The position numbers were made by a program, and so were the translations under genes. 64,000 nucleotides of DNA, taken from Streptomyces cyaneus. Its GTDB lineage: Bacteria; Actinomycetota; Actinomycetes; Streptomycetales; Streptomycetaceae. The notes below the pieces were generated by a model. The model saw nothing but the letters and a program-made list of their open reading frames with translations, did not search any database and had not been told where the DNA came from. The stretch lies in assembly GCF_004028635.1 (NCBI RefSeq), contig NZ_RQJW01000011.1:1-64000 (forward strand), given 5' to 3'. Of this stretch, positions 24,508-33,320 are shown piece after piece (position 1 is the first letter of the stretch; each line of letters begins with the position of its first letter).

Positions 24508-27500
24508 GTGAGCTCGCCACCGTCTGGCACGACCACCCTCGACGGAGCGCTGCGGGCACAGTCCTCGTCGGCGGCGATGCTGCCCCGCCGGCCGTCCTTC
24601 GGTGGTGGCAAGGGATTCGTCCGCCAGCTCGTTCTGGCCCTGGTGTGCGCGGGATACGCCCTCGGTTCCGCGGTCGGCTGGGGCTCGGACCAAGTCGCGC
24701 TGATCATGGGCGACTTCGGGCTGGCCGCCGCGGCCGGCGCCGCTGCCGTGTCCTGCTTCCGCTACGCCCGTAGCCGCCGTATCCGGTTTCGGCCGGCCTG
24801 GCTGCTGTTCGCTCTCTCCTCGGCCATGGCGGCCCTCGGCAACCTGGTCTGGGGGTGGTACGAGGTCGTCCTGGAACAGCCCGTGCCCAGCCCCTCCTAC
24901 GCCGACGGGTTCTTCCTGTGCTTCGCGCCGCCCGCCATCGTGGGACTCCTGGTGCTCGCAAAGCGGCCGGTGACGAAGGCCGGCTGGGTCTGTCTCGGGC
25001 TGGACGCCTGGCTGATCGGCGGCTCGCTGCTGACCCTGGCGTGGAGCCTCGCCCTCGCCCAGGCCGCCAAGATCGACGCCGGCGGCGGGGCGAGCGTGGC
25101 GCACACCGCGCTCTCGCTCGCCTACCCGCTGCTCGACATCGCCTTGGTCAGCATGGTGCTCGCGCTGCACTTCCGCCGCTCGTCGGCGAACCGCACCGCG
25201 GTCAACACCGCGATCGGCGCGCTCGCCCTGACCGTGATGTGCGACGCCCTGTTCACCTCGCCGCTGCTGCACAACAGCTACCGCTCCGGCCAGCTGCTCG
25301 ACGCGGGCTGGTTCGCCGGCTCGCTGCTCCTGGCCTACGCCCCGTGGGCCGCGCCCCGGGGCGGAGAGGGCGAACGACAGGACGGGTCGGGGCACACGCG
25401 CGTGGTGCACGAGCACGTGCCCGGACAGCGCGGCGCGAGCCATCACCACACGCCCGCGCAGGGAGGTGAGCACAGCCGGTACCCGGCCAACCGGCCGATC
25501 GCCGGCTCCCTGGCCGCGCTCACGCCGTACCTCGCCGCCGCCGTCTGCACGCTGGGGATCCTCTACAACGTCCTCAACGGCCGCAGCGTCGACCGCGTGG
25601 TGCTCATCACCGGCGGCACGGTCGTGCTCGCGCTCGTGGTGCGCCAGGGCATCATGCTGCTCGACAACATCACCCTCACCCAGGAACTGGCGCAGAAGGA
25701 GAACCACTTCCGCTCCCTGGTGCAGGGCTCCAGCGACGTCATCATGATCGCCGCACCCAACGGCATGCTCCGGTACGTCTCCCCGGCCGCAGCCGGGGTC
25801 TACGGCCGCACCGCCGAGGAGCTGGTGGGTACGGAACTGGCCAATCTCATCCACCCGGAGGACCTGGGCTGCGTGGTGCACGAGGTGCGCCGCTTCCTCG
25901 CCGCCAGCCCACTTGAGGAACCCACTACGCGCATCGAGTGCCGCTTCCGGTCCGGCGAGGACGGGTGGCTCAACGTCGAGTCGACCGTCAACCGGCACCA
26001 CGGCGGCCTCATCTTCAACAGCCGGGACGTGACCGAAAGAGTGCGCCTGCAGGCGCAGCTCCAGCACAACGCCGAGCACGACCCGCTCACCGACCTGCCC
26101 AACCGCGCGCTGTTCACCAAGCGCGTGCAGCAGGCCCTGTCCGGCCGCCGCGCTTCCGACCGGGGTCTGGCCCTGCGCAACACGGCCGTCCTCTTCATCG
26201 ACCTCGACGGCTTCAAGGGCGTCAACGACACGATCGGGCACCAGGCCGGGGACGAGCTGCTCGTCCAGGCCGCCCGCAGACTCCAGGAGGCGGTCCGGGG
26301 CGGGGACATCGCGTCCCGGCTGGGCGGCGACGAGTTCGCGGCCCTGATCGGCGGGGACAACACCCGAGATCGCACCGCCCGCGAACGACACATCCTGGAG
26401 CTCGCCGACCGCCTCAGGGTGACGCTGTCGCAGCCCTACCTCATCGACGGCAACGATGTCCGTGTCAACGCCTCCATCGGCGTCGCCTTCGCCGAGCCGG
26501 GCCTCGGCGCCGGCGAGCTGCTGCGCAACGCCGACCTGGCCATGTACCGCGCCAAGGCGGGCGGCAAGGGCCGCGTCGAGCTGTACAAGCCGCAGATGCA
26601 GCAGGACGTCGTACGCAAGGCGGAGCTGGCCACGCGCCTGCGTGCCGCGCTGCACGACGGGGAGTTCGCGCTGCTGCACCAGCCGGTGGTCTGTCTGGAG
26701 GACGGCCGGATCACGTCGGTCGCCACCCAGGCCCGCTGGCGCTCCTCGCAGGGGGTGCTGTTCACCCCGGCCGAGTTCCTGCGGGTGGCCGAGGACAGCG
26801 ACAAGACCGCCGAGCTGAGCCGCTGGATGCTGGAGGAGGCCGTCGAACAGGCCGCCGAGCGCTCCGCGACCGGGCTCGCCGTACCCGTCACCGTGCGGGT
26901 GGGCGCGCGCAGGCTGCTGGACCGGTCGATGCCGCTCGGCTCGATCGAGGCGCTGCTGACCCGGCACGGACTGCCGTCCGGGGCGCTGGTCATCGAGCTG
27001 TCCGACCTCGACCCCCGCATCTCGCTGGACGAACTGGAGCGCCGCCTGAGCGGCCTGCGCAGACTCGGCGTCCGGGTCGCCCTGGACGGCTTCGGCAGCG
27101 GATACGCGGCGCTCACGGCCCTGCGCCGGCTCCCTGTCGACGTACTCAAGCTCGACCGCGGTCTGGTCGAGGGAGTCGTCGAGTCCGCGCGGCTGCACAA
27201 GATCACCGGTGGGCTGCTGCGGATCGCCGGCGACCTCGGGCTGCACTCCGTGGCCGACGGCGTGGACCTGCCGGAACAGGTCGTCGCACTGCGCGCGATG
27301 GGGTGCACGCACGGGCAGGGCATGGCGTTCTCCGGTCCGCTGGACGAGTACCGGCTGCGCCGGGCGCTCAGTTCCGGCCACTATCCGGTGCCCCACGGAC
27401 CGGCGGAGCCCGCGTTCGCGGGCGTGAGAGAGCCGCAGGGGCGCGTCGGTGTCGAGGGTGCTGGGGGTCCCCCCTCTGGGGGAGCGCGGAAGCCCGAAGG

Positions 27501-27549
27501 GCTGAGCACGGTCGCGGCCTCGACACCGACAGTGGCGCCCCGGAGGTGA
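24508..27549 (+). CDS. membrane PAS-GGDEF protein with degenerate EAL domain
   Basis: This 1013-aa protein has about eight or nine hydrophobic segments in the first 300 residues and one more pair at about 325-370. A PAS domain (about 395-515, NHFRSLVQGSSDVIMIA) and a GGDEF domain follow, with an intact GGDEF motif at 606-610. The EAL domain is degenerate: the catalytic EAL is ATQ at 739-741, the usual VNVSP reads VRVGA, and DDFG is DGFG. It should therefore make c-di-GMP and not break it down, opposite to the rmdB product. GTG 24508 has GGGAGGG upstream. The last 35 codons contain a palindromic repeat insert. Confidence 0.9.
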   Translation: MSSPPSGTTTLDGALRAQSSSAAMLPRRPSFGGGKGFVRQLVLALVCAGYALGSAVGWGSDQVALIMGDFGLAAAAGAAAVSCFRYARSRRIRFRPAWLLFALSSAMAALGNLVWGWYEVVLEQPVPSPSYADGFFLCFAPPAIVGLLVLAKRPVTKAGWVCLGLDAWLIGGSLLTLAWSLALAQAAKIDAGGGASVAHTALSLAYPLLDIALVSMVLALHFRRSSANRTAVNTAIGALALTVMCDALFTSPLLHNSYRSGQLLDAGWFAGSLLLAYAPWAAPRGGEGERQDGSGHTRVVHEHVPGQRGASHHHTPAQGGEHSRYPANRPIAGSLAALTPYLAAAVCTLGILYNVLNGRSVDRVVLITGGTVVLALVVRQGIMLLDNITLTQELAQKENHFRSLVQGSSDVIMIAAPNGMLRYVSPAAAGVYGRTAEELVGTELANLIHPEDLGCVVHEVRRFLAASPLEEPTTRIECRFRSGEDGWLNVESTVNRHHGGLIFNSRDVTERVRLQAQLQHNAEHDPLTDLPNRALFTKRVQQALSGRRASDRGLALRNTAVLFIDLDGFKGVNDTIGHQAGDELLVQAARRLQEAVRGGDIASRLGGDEFAALIGGDNTRDRTARERHILELADRLRVTLSQPYLIDGNDVRVNASIGVAFAEPGLGAGELLRNADLAMYRAKAGGKGRVELYKPQMQQDVVRKAELATRLRAALHDGEFALLHQPVVCLEDGRITSVATQARWRSSQGVLFTPAEFLRVAEDSDKTAELSRWMLEEAVEQAAERSATGLAVPVTVRVGARRLLDRSMPLGSIEALLTRHGLPSGALVIELSDLDPRISLDELERRLSGLRRLGVRVALDGFGSGYAALTALRRLPVDVLKLDRGLVEGVVESARLHKITGGLLRIAGDLGLHSVADGVDLPEQVVALRAMGCTHGQGMAFSGPLDEYRLRRALSSGHYPVPHGPAEPAFAGVREPQGRVGVEGAGGPPSGGARKPEGLSTVAASTPTVAPRR
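27460..27484 (+). repeat. in-frame palindromic repeat in GGDEF gene, copy B
   Basis: GCTGGGGGTCCCCCC (27460-27474), TCT, then GGGGGAG (27478-27484) form a hairpin. Both flanks are identical to copy A at 18271-18308; only the central spacer differs. Here it encodes a Gly/Pro-rich tail near the C-terminus of the GGDEF protein. The orientation is opposite to that of copy A. Confidence 0.7.
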
Positions 27550-27693
27550 ATGACCATGGAAAGGGGCGGCGCGGGGGTGTACACCGGTGGTGTGACCGCT
27601 GTTCTCGGAGGCGGCAGTGCCCTTTGCTCACATAATGAGACTCCCGTCCCACCCACTTGACAGTGGGTGTGTGCCGGGGAGAGGGTCAGTGCC

Positions 27694-27735
27694 ATGCGCA
27701 CCCGAATTCTCGTACTTGGAAAGCGCGTCGGCTGA
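27694..27735 (+). CDS. ilvBNC leader peptide
   Basis: This short open frame encodes MRTRILVLGKRVG. Four consecutive branched-chain codons (ATT CTC GTA CTT) and a later GTC make it a textbook attenuation leader. Ribosome site GGGGAGAGGG (27676-27685) lies 8 nt before ATG 27694. ATT, GTA and CTT are rare codons in this genome, which would sharpen ribosome stalling when Ile-, Val- or Leu-tRNA is uncharged. A Rho-independent hairpin with a U-tract lies 54 nt after its stop codon, before ilvB. Confidence 0.85.
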   Translation: MRTRILVLGKRVG

Positions 27736-27789
27736 AGCTGGTGACGTCCGGACAGACCCGGAACTCCCAGCCTCCACACCCGGCGCGCT

Positions 27790-27823
27790 CCCCTCGCTTG
27801 CCTTATGGCACGAGGGGTTTTTT
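27790..27823 (+). terminator. ilvBNC attenuator, intrinsic terminator
   Basis: CCCCTCG (27790-27796) pairs with CGAGGGG (27811-27817). The stem is extended by TGCC/GGCA with a TTAT tetraloop and a two-base bulge. Six T residues follow (27818-27823). A U-tract this clean is unusual in such a GC-rich genome. With the upstream leader peptide it forms a classical transcription attenuator. An upstream hairpin ACCCAC/GTGGGT (27651-27668) and GC-rich segments between could form the competing structure; I did not fold it. Confidence 0.88.
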
Positions 27824-27903
27824 GTTGCACAGGCACGAGTCGTGCAGCACCGAAACTCCGCCCAAACCTCGCAAAAACCCTCAGCATCGAGAAGAGAATG
27901 CCG

Positions 27904-29754
27904 ATGACCGAGCAGGCCACCGGGGCCCATCACCCGCAGCCGCGGCCCCGATCCGGAGGACACCAGTCCGCCCCCGAGCACGTCACGGGTGCGCAGTCCC
28001 TCATCCGCTCTCTCGAGGAGGTCGGGGCCGACACGGTATTCGGCATTCCCGGCGGTGCGATCCTTCCGGCGTACGACCCGTTGATGGACTCCACCCGGGT
28101 GCGCCACGTCCTGGTCCGCCACGAGCAGGGCGCCGGCCACGCCGCCACCGGTTACGCCCAGGCCACCGGCAGGGTCGGCGTCTGTATGGCGACCTCCGGC
28201 CCCGGTGCGACCAACCTGGTGACGCCGATCGCGGACGCCCACATGGACTCGGTGCCGCTCGTGGCGATCACCGGGCAGGTGGCCTCCAAGGCGATCGGTA
28301 CGGACGCCTTCCAGGAGGCGGACATCGTCGGCATCACGATGCCGATCACCAAGCACAACTTCCTGGTCACCAAGGCCGAGGACATCCCGCGGATCATCGC
28401 GCAGGCGTTCCACATCGCCTCCACCGGCCGCCCCGGCCCGGTCCTGGTCGACATCGCCAAGGACGCCCTCCAGGCGCAGACCACCTTCTCCTGGCCGCCC
28501 ACCATGGACCTGCCCGGCTACCGGCCCGTCACCAAGCCGCACGCCAAGCAGATCCGTGAGGCCGCCAAGCTCATCACCTCCGCGAAGCGCCCCGTCCTGT
28601 ACGTCGGCGGCGGCGTGATCAAGGCCGGCGCCACCGCCGAGCTGAAGGTCCTCGCGGAACTCACCGGAGCGCCCGTCACCACCACCCTGATGGCGCTCGG
28701 CGCATTCCCCGACGGCCACCCGCTGCACGTGGGAATGCCGGGCATGCACGGTGCGGTCACCGCCGTCACCGCGCTGCAGAAGGCCGACCTGATCGTCGCC
28801 CTCGGAGCCCGCTTCGACGACCGCGTCACCGGCAAGCTGGACAGCTTCGCCCCGTACGCCAAGATCGTCCACGCCGACATCGACCCGGCCGAGATCGGCA
28901 AGAACCGCGCCGCCGACGTGCCGATCGTCGGTGACGCCCGCGAGGTCATCGCCGACCTGGTCCAGGCCGTCCAGAAGGAGCACGCCGAGGGCCACCAGGG
29001 CGACTACAGCGCCTGGTGGAAGGACCTCAGCCGCTGGCGCGACACCTACCCGCTCGGCTACGACCAGCCCGAGGACGGCTCGCTCTCCCCGCAGCAGGTC
29101 ATCGAGCGCATCGGCCAACTCGCCCCGGAGGGCACGATCTTCGCGGCGGGCGTCGGCCAGCACCAGATGTGGGCCGCGCACTTCATCCAGTACGACAAGC
29201 CCGCCACCTGGCTGAACTCCGGCGGAGCCGGAACGATGGGCTACGCGGTCCCGGCCGCGATGGGCGCCAAGGCCGGAGCCCCGGACAAGGCCGTCTGGGC
29301 GATCGACGGCGACGGCTGCTTCCAGATGACCAATCAGGAGCTCACCACCTGCGCCCTGAACAACATCCCGATCAAGGTCGCCATCATCAACAACGGCGCC
29401 CTCGGGATGGTCCGCCAGTGGCAGACCCTCTTCTACAACCAGCGCTACTCCAACACCGTGCTGCACTCCGGCCCCGAGGCCGACGGCAAGCAGCCGAGCG
29501 CCGGCACCCGCGTCCCCGACTTCGTCAAGCTGTCGGAGGCCATGGGCTGCTACGCGATCCGCTGCGAGTCGCCGGACGACCTGGACAAGGTCATCGAAGA
29601 GGCGAACTCCATCAACGACCGCCCGGTCGTCATCGACTTCATCGTCCACGAGGACGCGATGGTGTGGCCGATGGTCGCCGCCGGCACCTCCAACGACGAG
29701 ATCATGGCCGCCCGGGACGTCCGCCCCGACTTCGGCGACAACGAAGACGACTGA
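27904..29754 (+). CDS. ilvB: acetolactate synthase large subunit
   Basis: This 616-aa thiamine-diphosphate enzyme catalyses the first common step of valine, leucine and isoleucine synthesis. Motifs include the catalytic glutamate in VRHEQGAGHAATGYA, FAD-region sequences around VPLVAITGQV, and the ThDP/Mg site GDGCFQMTNQELTTC. An N-terminal extension of about 35 residues is rich in His, Pro and Arg. ATG 27904 is preferred over ATG 27898 because GAGAAGAGA then has proper spacing. It leads ilvB-ilvN-ilvC, with 21 bp to ilvN. Confidence 0.97.
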   Translation: MTEQATGAHHPQPRPRSGGHQSAPEHVTGAQSLIRSLEEVGADTVFGIPGGAILPAYDPLMDSTRVRHVLVRHEQGAGHAATGYAQATGRVGVCMATSGPGATNLVTPIADAHMDSVPLVAITGQVASKAIGTDAFQEADIVGITMPITKHNFLVTKAEDIPRIIAQAFHIASTGRPGPVLVDIAKDALQAQTTFSWPPTMDLPGYRPVTKPHAKQIREAAKLITSAKRPVLYVGGGVIKAGATAELKVLAELTGAPVTTTLMALGAFPDGHPLHVGMPGMHGAVTAVTALQKADLIVALGARFDDRVTGKLDSFAPYAKIVHADIDPAEIGKNRAADVPIVGDAREVIADLVQAVQKEHAEGHQGDYSAWWKDLSRWRDTYPLGYDQPEDGSLSPQQVIERIGQLAPEGTIFAAGVGQHQMWAAHFIQYDKPATWLNSGGAGTMGYAVPAAMGAKAGAPDKAVWAIDGDGCFQMTNQELTTCALNNIPIKVAIINNGALGMVRQWQTLFYNQRYSNTVLHSGPEADGKQPSAGTRVPDFVKLSEAMGCYAIRCESPDDLDKVIEEANSINDRPVVIDFIVHEDAMVWPMVAAGTSNDEIMAARDVRPDFGDNEDD

Positions 29755-29775
29755 GCGAGAGAGACGTAAAAGATC

Positions 29776-30300
29776 ATGTCCAAGCACACGCTCTCCGTCC
29801 TGGTGGAGAACACGCCGGGCATCCTCGCCCGGATCGCCGCCCTGTTCTCCCGCCGCGGCTTCAACATCGACTCGCTCGCGGTCGGTGTCACCGAGCACCC
29901 CGACATCTCCCGCATCACCATCGTGGTGAACGTCGAGGACCTGCCGCTGGAGCAGGTGACCAAGCAGCTCAACAAGCTGGTCAACGTGCTCAAGATCGTC
30001 GAGCTGGAGCCCGGTTCGGCCGTTCAGCGGGAACTCGTTCTGGTGAAGGTGCGCGCCGACAACGAGACGCGCTCCCAGATCGTCGAGATCGTCCAGCTGT
30101 TCCGCGCCAAGACCGTCGACGTCTCCCCGGAGGCCGTCACGATCGAAGCCACCGGCAGCAGCGACAAGCTGTCCGCCATGCTGAAGATGCTGGAGCCGTA
30201 CGGCATCAAGGAGCTCGTCCAGTCCGGCACGATCGCGATCGGACGCGGTGCCCGTTCGATCACCGACCGGTCGCTGCGCGCCCTCGACCGCTCGGCCTGA
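29776..30300 (+). CDS. ilvN: acetolactate synthase regulatory subunit
   Basis: This 174-aa subunit binds valine for feedback control and raises catalytic activity of IlvB. The ACT domain starts at once (LSVLVENTPGILARIAALFSRRG), followed by the ALS_ss C-terminal domain (about 85-160). The length is typical of the bacterial small subunit. It is co-transcribed with ilvB; ilvC follows after 176 bp. Confidence 0.97.
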   Translation: MSKHTLSVLVENTPGILARIAALFSRRGFNIDSLAVGVTEHPDISRITIVVNVEDLPLEQVTKQLNKLVNVLKIVELEPGSAVQRELVLVKVRADNETRSQIVEIVQLFRAKTVDVSPEAVTIEATGSSDKLSAMLKMLEPYGIKELVQSGTIAIGRGARSITDRSLRALDRSA

Positions 30301-30476
30301 GTCCCGTACGGCTCGTCGCGGCCTTCCGGACGAGCCACTCGTAGAAGATTCACGTACGACCGGAATCGGGCGGTCGGAACCTCACCGGCCGCCCGCATTC
30401 CGAGACCCCGAGACCTCCCTCACCCCCGCCGTCATACGGTGGGACGCAACACCTGCACACAAGGAGAGAACCCAAA

Positions 30477-31475
30477 GTGGCCGAGCTGTTCTACGACGCC
30501 GACGCCGACCTGTCCATCATCCAGGGCCGCAAGGTCGCGGTCATCGGTTACGGCAGCCAGGGCCACGCCCACGCGCTGTCGCTCCGTGACTCGGGTGTCG
30601 ACGTCCGCGTCGGTCTGCACGAGGGCTCCAAGTCCAAGGCGAAGGCCGAGGAGCAGGGCCTGCGCGTGGTGACCCCGTCGGAGGCCGCCGCCGAGGCCGA
30701 CGTCATCATGATCCTCGTCCCGGACCCGATCCAGGCCCAGGTCTACGAGGAGCACATCGCCCCGAACCTGAAGGACGGCGACGCCCTGTTCTTCGGCCAC
30801 GGCCTGAACATCCGCTACGGCTTCATCAAGCCCCCGGCCGGCGTCGACGTCTGCATGGTCGCCCCCAAGGGCCCGGGCCACCTGGTCCGCCGCCAGTACG
30901 AGGAGGGCCGCGGCGTTCCGTGTATCGCCGCCGTCGAGCAGGACGCCACGGGCAACGCCTTCGCGCTCGCCCTGTCGTACGCCAAGGGCATCGGTGGCAC
31001 CCGCGCCGGCGTCATCAAGACGACCTTCACCGAGGAGACCGAGACCGACCTGTTCGGTGAGCAGGCCGTCCTCTGCGGAGGTACGGCCGCCCTGGTGAAG
31101 GCCGGTTTCGAGACGCTGACCGAGGCCGGCTACCAGCCGGAGATCGCGTACTTCGAGTGCCTGCACGAGCTGAAGCTGATCGTGGACCTCATGTACGAGG
31201 GCGGCCTGGAGAAGATGCGCTGGTCGATCTCCGAGACCGCCGAGTGGGGCGACTACGTCACCGGCCCGCGGATCATCACCGACGCCACCAAGGCCGAGAT
31301 GAAGAAGGTCCTCGCCGAGATCCAGGACGGCACCTTCGCCCAGGCCTGGATGGACGAGTACCACGGCGGTCTGAAGAAGTACAACGAGTACAAGCAGCAG
31401 GACTCCGAGCACCTGCTGGAGACCACCGGCAAGGAGCTGCGCAAGCTCATGAGCTGGGTGAACGAGGAGGCGTAA
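30477..31475 (+). CDS. ilvC: ketol-acid reductoisomerase
   Basis: This 332-aa NADPH- and Mg-dependent enzyme converts acetolactate or acetohydroxybutyrate into the dihydroxy acid. The Rossmann motif is VAVIGYGSQGHAHALSLRDSG. The C-terminal knotted domain has the metal-binding acidic residues (TDLFGEQAVLCGG and FECLHELKLIVDLMYEGG). The length fits class I KARI. The start is GTG 30477 with AAGGAGAG 8 nt upstream. A separate promoter in the 176-bp gap is possible, but I see no good hexamers. A strong hairpin follows. Confidence 0.98.
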   Translation: MAELFYDADADLSIIQGRKVAVIGYGSQGHAHALSLRDSGVDVRVGLHEGSKSKAKAEEQGLRVVTPSEAAAEADVIMILVPDPIQAQVYEEHIAPNLKDGDALFFGHGLNIRYGFIKPPAGVDVCMVAPKGPGHLVRRQYEEGRGVPCIAAVEQDATGNAFALALSYAKGIGGTRAGVIKTTFTEETETDLFGEQAVLCGGTAALVKAGFETLTEAGYQPEIAYFECLHELKLIVDLMYEGGLEKMRWSISETAEWGDYVTGPRIITDATKAEMKKVLAEIQDGTFAQAWMDEYHGGLKKYNEYKQQDSEHLLETTGKELRKLMSWVNEEA

Positions 31476-31487
31476 GCCTCAGCCGGC

Positions 31488-31514
31488 GGGGCCGGAGCAT
31501 GCCGCTCCGGCCCC
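31488..31514 (+). terminator. ilvC terminator hairpin
   Basis: Perfect 11-bp arms GGGGCCGGAGC (31488-31498) and GCTCCGGCCCC (31504-31514) enclose a 5-nt loop, beginning 12 bp after the ilvC stop codon. A weak T-containing tail (GTTGT) follows. Confidence 0.85.
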
Positions 31515-31576
31515 GTTGTCCAACCCGTCGCATCACGGACGGGTGATCCTTACACAGAGGCGCAGGACGACCCACG

Positions 31577-31648
31577 ATGCGCCACTACACTGCCGTACTA
31601 CATACGCGTCAGGCCCACAGCGTCGTGCGTCTTCCACGCGGCCACTAA
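31577..31648 (+). other. candidate short upstream ORF before serA
   Basis: A 23-codon frame starts at ATG 31577 with GCAGGACG about 9 nt upstream and begins MRHYTAVLHTRQ. It uses codons rare in the neighbours (ACT, GTA, CTA, CAT). It ends 58 nt before serA. A GGCCGTC/GACGGCC hairpin and the flanking GCGG/CCGC pairs lie between it and serA. It contains no run of serine codons, so amino-acid attenuation is not obvious. It may be chance. Confidence 0.25.
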
Positions 31649-31706
31649 CCCTCCACCGCATGCGGCCGTCGGGACGGCCGTCCGCATTGGACATGTGAGG
31701 ACTCAC

Positions 31707-33296
31707 GTGAGCTCGAAACCCGTCGTACTCATCGCTGAAGAGCTTTCGCCCGCGACTGTGGACGCCCTTGGTCCGGACTTCGAGATCCGGCACTGCAACG
31801 GCGCCGACCGGGCCGAGCTGCTGCCCGCCATCGCCGACGTGGACGCGATCCTGATCCGCTCCGCCACCAAGGTCGACGCCGAGGCGATCGCCGCCGCCAA
31901 GAAGCTCAAGGTCGTCGCGCGAGCCGGCGTCGGCCTCGACAACGTCGACGTCTCCGCCGCCACCAAGGCCGGCGTGATGGTCGTCAACGCCCCCACCTCG
32001 AACATCGTGACCGCCGCCGAGCTCGCCTGCGGTCTCCTCGTCGCCACCGCCCGCCACATCCCGCAGGCCAACGCCGCGCTGAAGAACGGCGAGTGGAAGC
32101 GCAGCAAGTACACGGGTGTGGAGCTTGCCGAGAAGACCCTCGGTGTCGTGGGTCTGGGCCGGATCGGTGCGCTGGTCGCTCAGCGCATGTCCGGCTTCGG
32201 GATGAAGGTCGTGGCCTACGACCCCTACATCCAGCCCGCGCGCGCCGCCCAGATGGGCGTCAAGGTGCTGTCGCTGGACGAGCTGCTCGAGGTCTCCGAC
32301 TTCATCACCGTCCACCTGCCCAAGACCCCCGAGACCGTCGGCCTCATCGGCGACGAGGCGCTGCGCAAGGTCAAGCCCAGCGTGCGCATCGTCAACGCCG
32401 CGCGTGGCGGGATCGTCGACGAGGAGGCGCTGTACTCCGCCCTCAAGGAGGGCCGGGTCGCCGGCGCCGGTCTCGACGTGTACGCGAAGGAGCCCTGCAC
32501 GGACTCCCCGCTGTTCGAGTTCGACCAGGTCGTCGCCACCCCGCATCTCGGTGCCTCCACCGACGAGGCGCAGGAGAAGGCCGGTATCGCCGTCGCCCGC
32601 TCGGTGCGCCTCGCCCTCGCCGGTGAGCTCGTGCCCGACGCGGTCAACGTCCAGGGCGGCGTCATCGCCGAGGACGTCAAGCCGGGTCTGCCGCTCGCCG
32701 AGCGCCTCGGCCGCATCTTCACGGCGCTCGCCGGTGAGGTCGCGGTCCGCCTCGACGTCGAGGTGTACGGCGAGATCACCCAGCACGATGTGAAGGTGCT
32801 GGAGCTCAGCGCCCTCAAGGGCGTCTTCGAGGACGTCGTCGACGAGACGGTGTCGTACGTCAACGCCCCGCTGTTCGCGCAGGAGCGCGGCGTCGAGGTG
32901 CGGCTGACCACCAGCTCGGAGGCCACCGACCACCGCAACGTCGTCACCGTGCGCGGCACGCTCACGGACGGCGAGGAGGTGTCGGTGTCCGGCACGCTGG
33001 CCGGCCCGAAGCACCTGCAGAAGCTCGTCGCGGTCGGCGACTACGACGTGGACCTCGCGCTCGCCGACCACATGGCCGTCCTGAAGTACGAGGACCGTCC
33101 GGGTGTCGTCGGCACCGTCGGCCGCATCTTCGGCGAGGCCGGCATCAACATCGCCGGCATGCAGGTCTCGCGTGCCGTCGCCGGCGGTGAGGCGCTGGCC
33201 GTCCTGACCGTCGACGACACGGTGCCCGCCGCGGTGCTCACCGAGGTCGCCGAGGAGATCGGGGCGACGTCCGCCCGTGCGGTGAACCTGGTCTGA
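31707..33296 (+). CDS. serA: D-3-phosphoglycerate dehydrogenase
   Basis: This 529-aa enzyme commits 3-phosphoglycerate to serine synthesis. It has the 2-hydroxyacid dehydrogenase catalytic halves (VGLDNVDVSAA, GVVGLGRIGALVA, NAARGGIVDEEAL, ATPHLGASTDEAQ). An intervening domain (about 315-450) and a C-terminal ACT domain (about 455-525, KYEDRPGVVGTVGRIFGEAG) follow, the long actinobacterial form that serine inhibits. GTG 31707 is chosen because TGAGGA lies 5 nt upstream and it gives the usual SSKPVVLIAEELS start. It is convergent with an MFS gene, and a shared hairpin lies between them. Confidence 0.97.
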   Translation: MSSKPVVLIAEELSPATVDALGPDFEIRHCNGADRAELLPAIADVDAILIRSATKVDAEAIAAAKKLKVVARAGVGLDNVDVSAATKAGVMVVNAPTSNIVTAAELACGLLVATARHIPQANAALKNGEWKRSKYTGVELAEKTLGVVGLGRIGALVAQRMSGFGMKVVAYDPYIQPARAAQMGVKVLSLDELLEVSDFITVHLPKTPETVGLIGDEALRKVKPSVRIVNAARGGIVDEEALYSALKEGRVAGAGLDVYAKEPCTDSPLFEFDQVVATPHLGASTDEAQEKAGIAVARSVRLALAGELVPDAVNVQGGVIAEDVKPGLPLAERLGRIFTALAGEVAVRLDVEVYGEITQHDVKVLELSALKGVFEDVVDETVSYVNAPLFAQERGVEVRLTTSSEATDHRNVVTVRGTLTDGEEVSVSGTLAGPKHLQKLVAVGDYDVDLALADHMAVLKYEDRPGVVGTVGRIFGEAGINIAGMQVSRAVAGGEALAVLTVDDTVPAAVLTEVAEEIGATSARAVNLV

Positions 33297-33320
33297 GGTC
33301 TCGCGAAGGCCTGAGGTCTC

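Noticed and set aside
24394..27396. 1000-codon minus-strand frame over the GGDEF gene
   Set aside because: Antisense to PAS-GGDEF motifs that are conserved on the plus strand; no domain seen.
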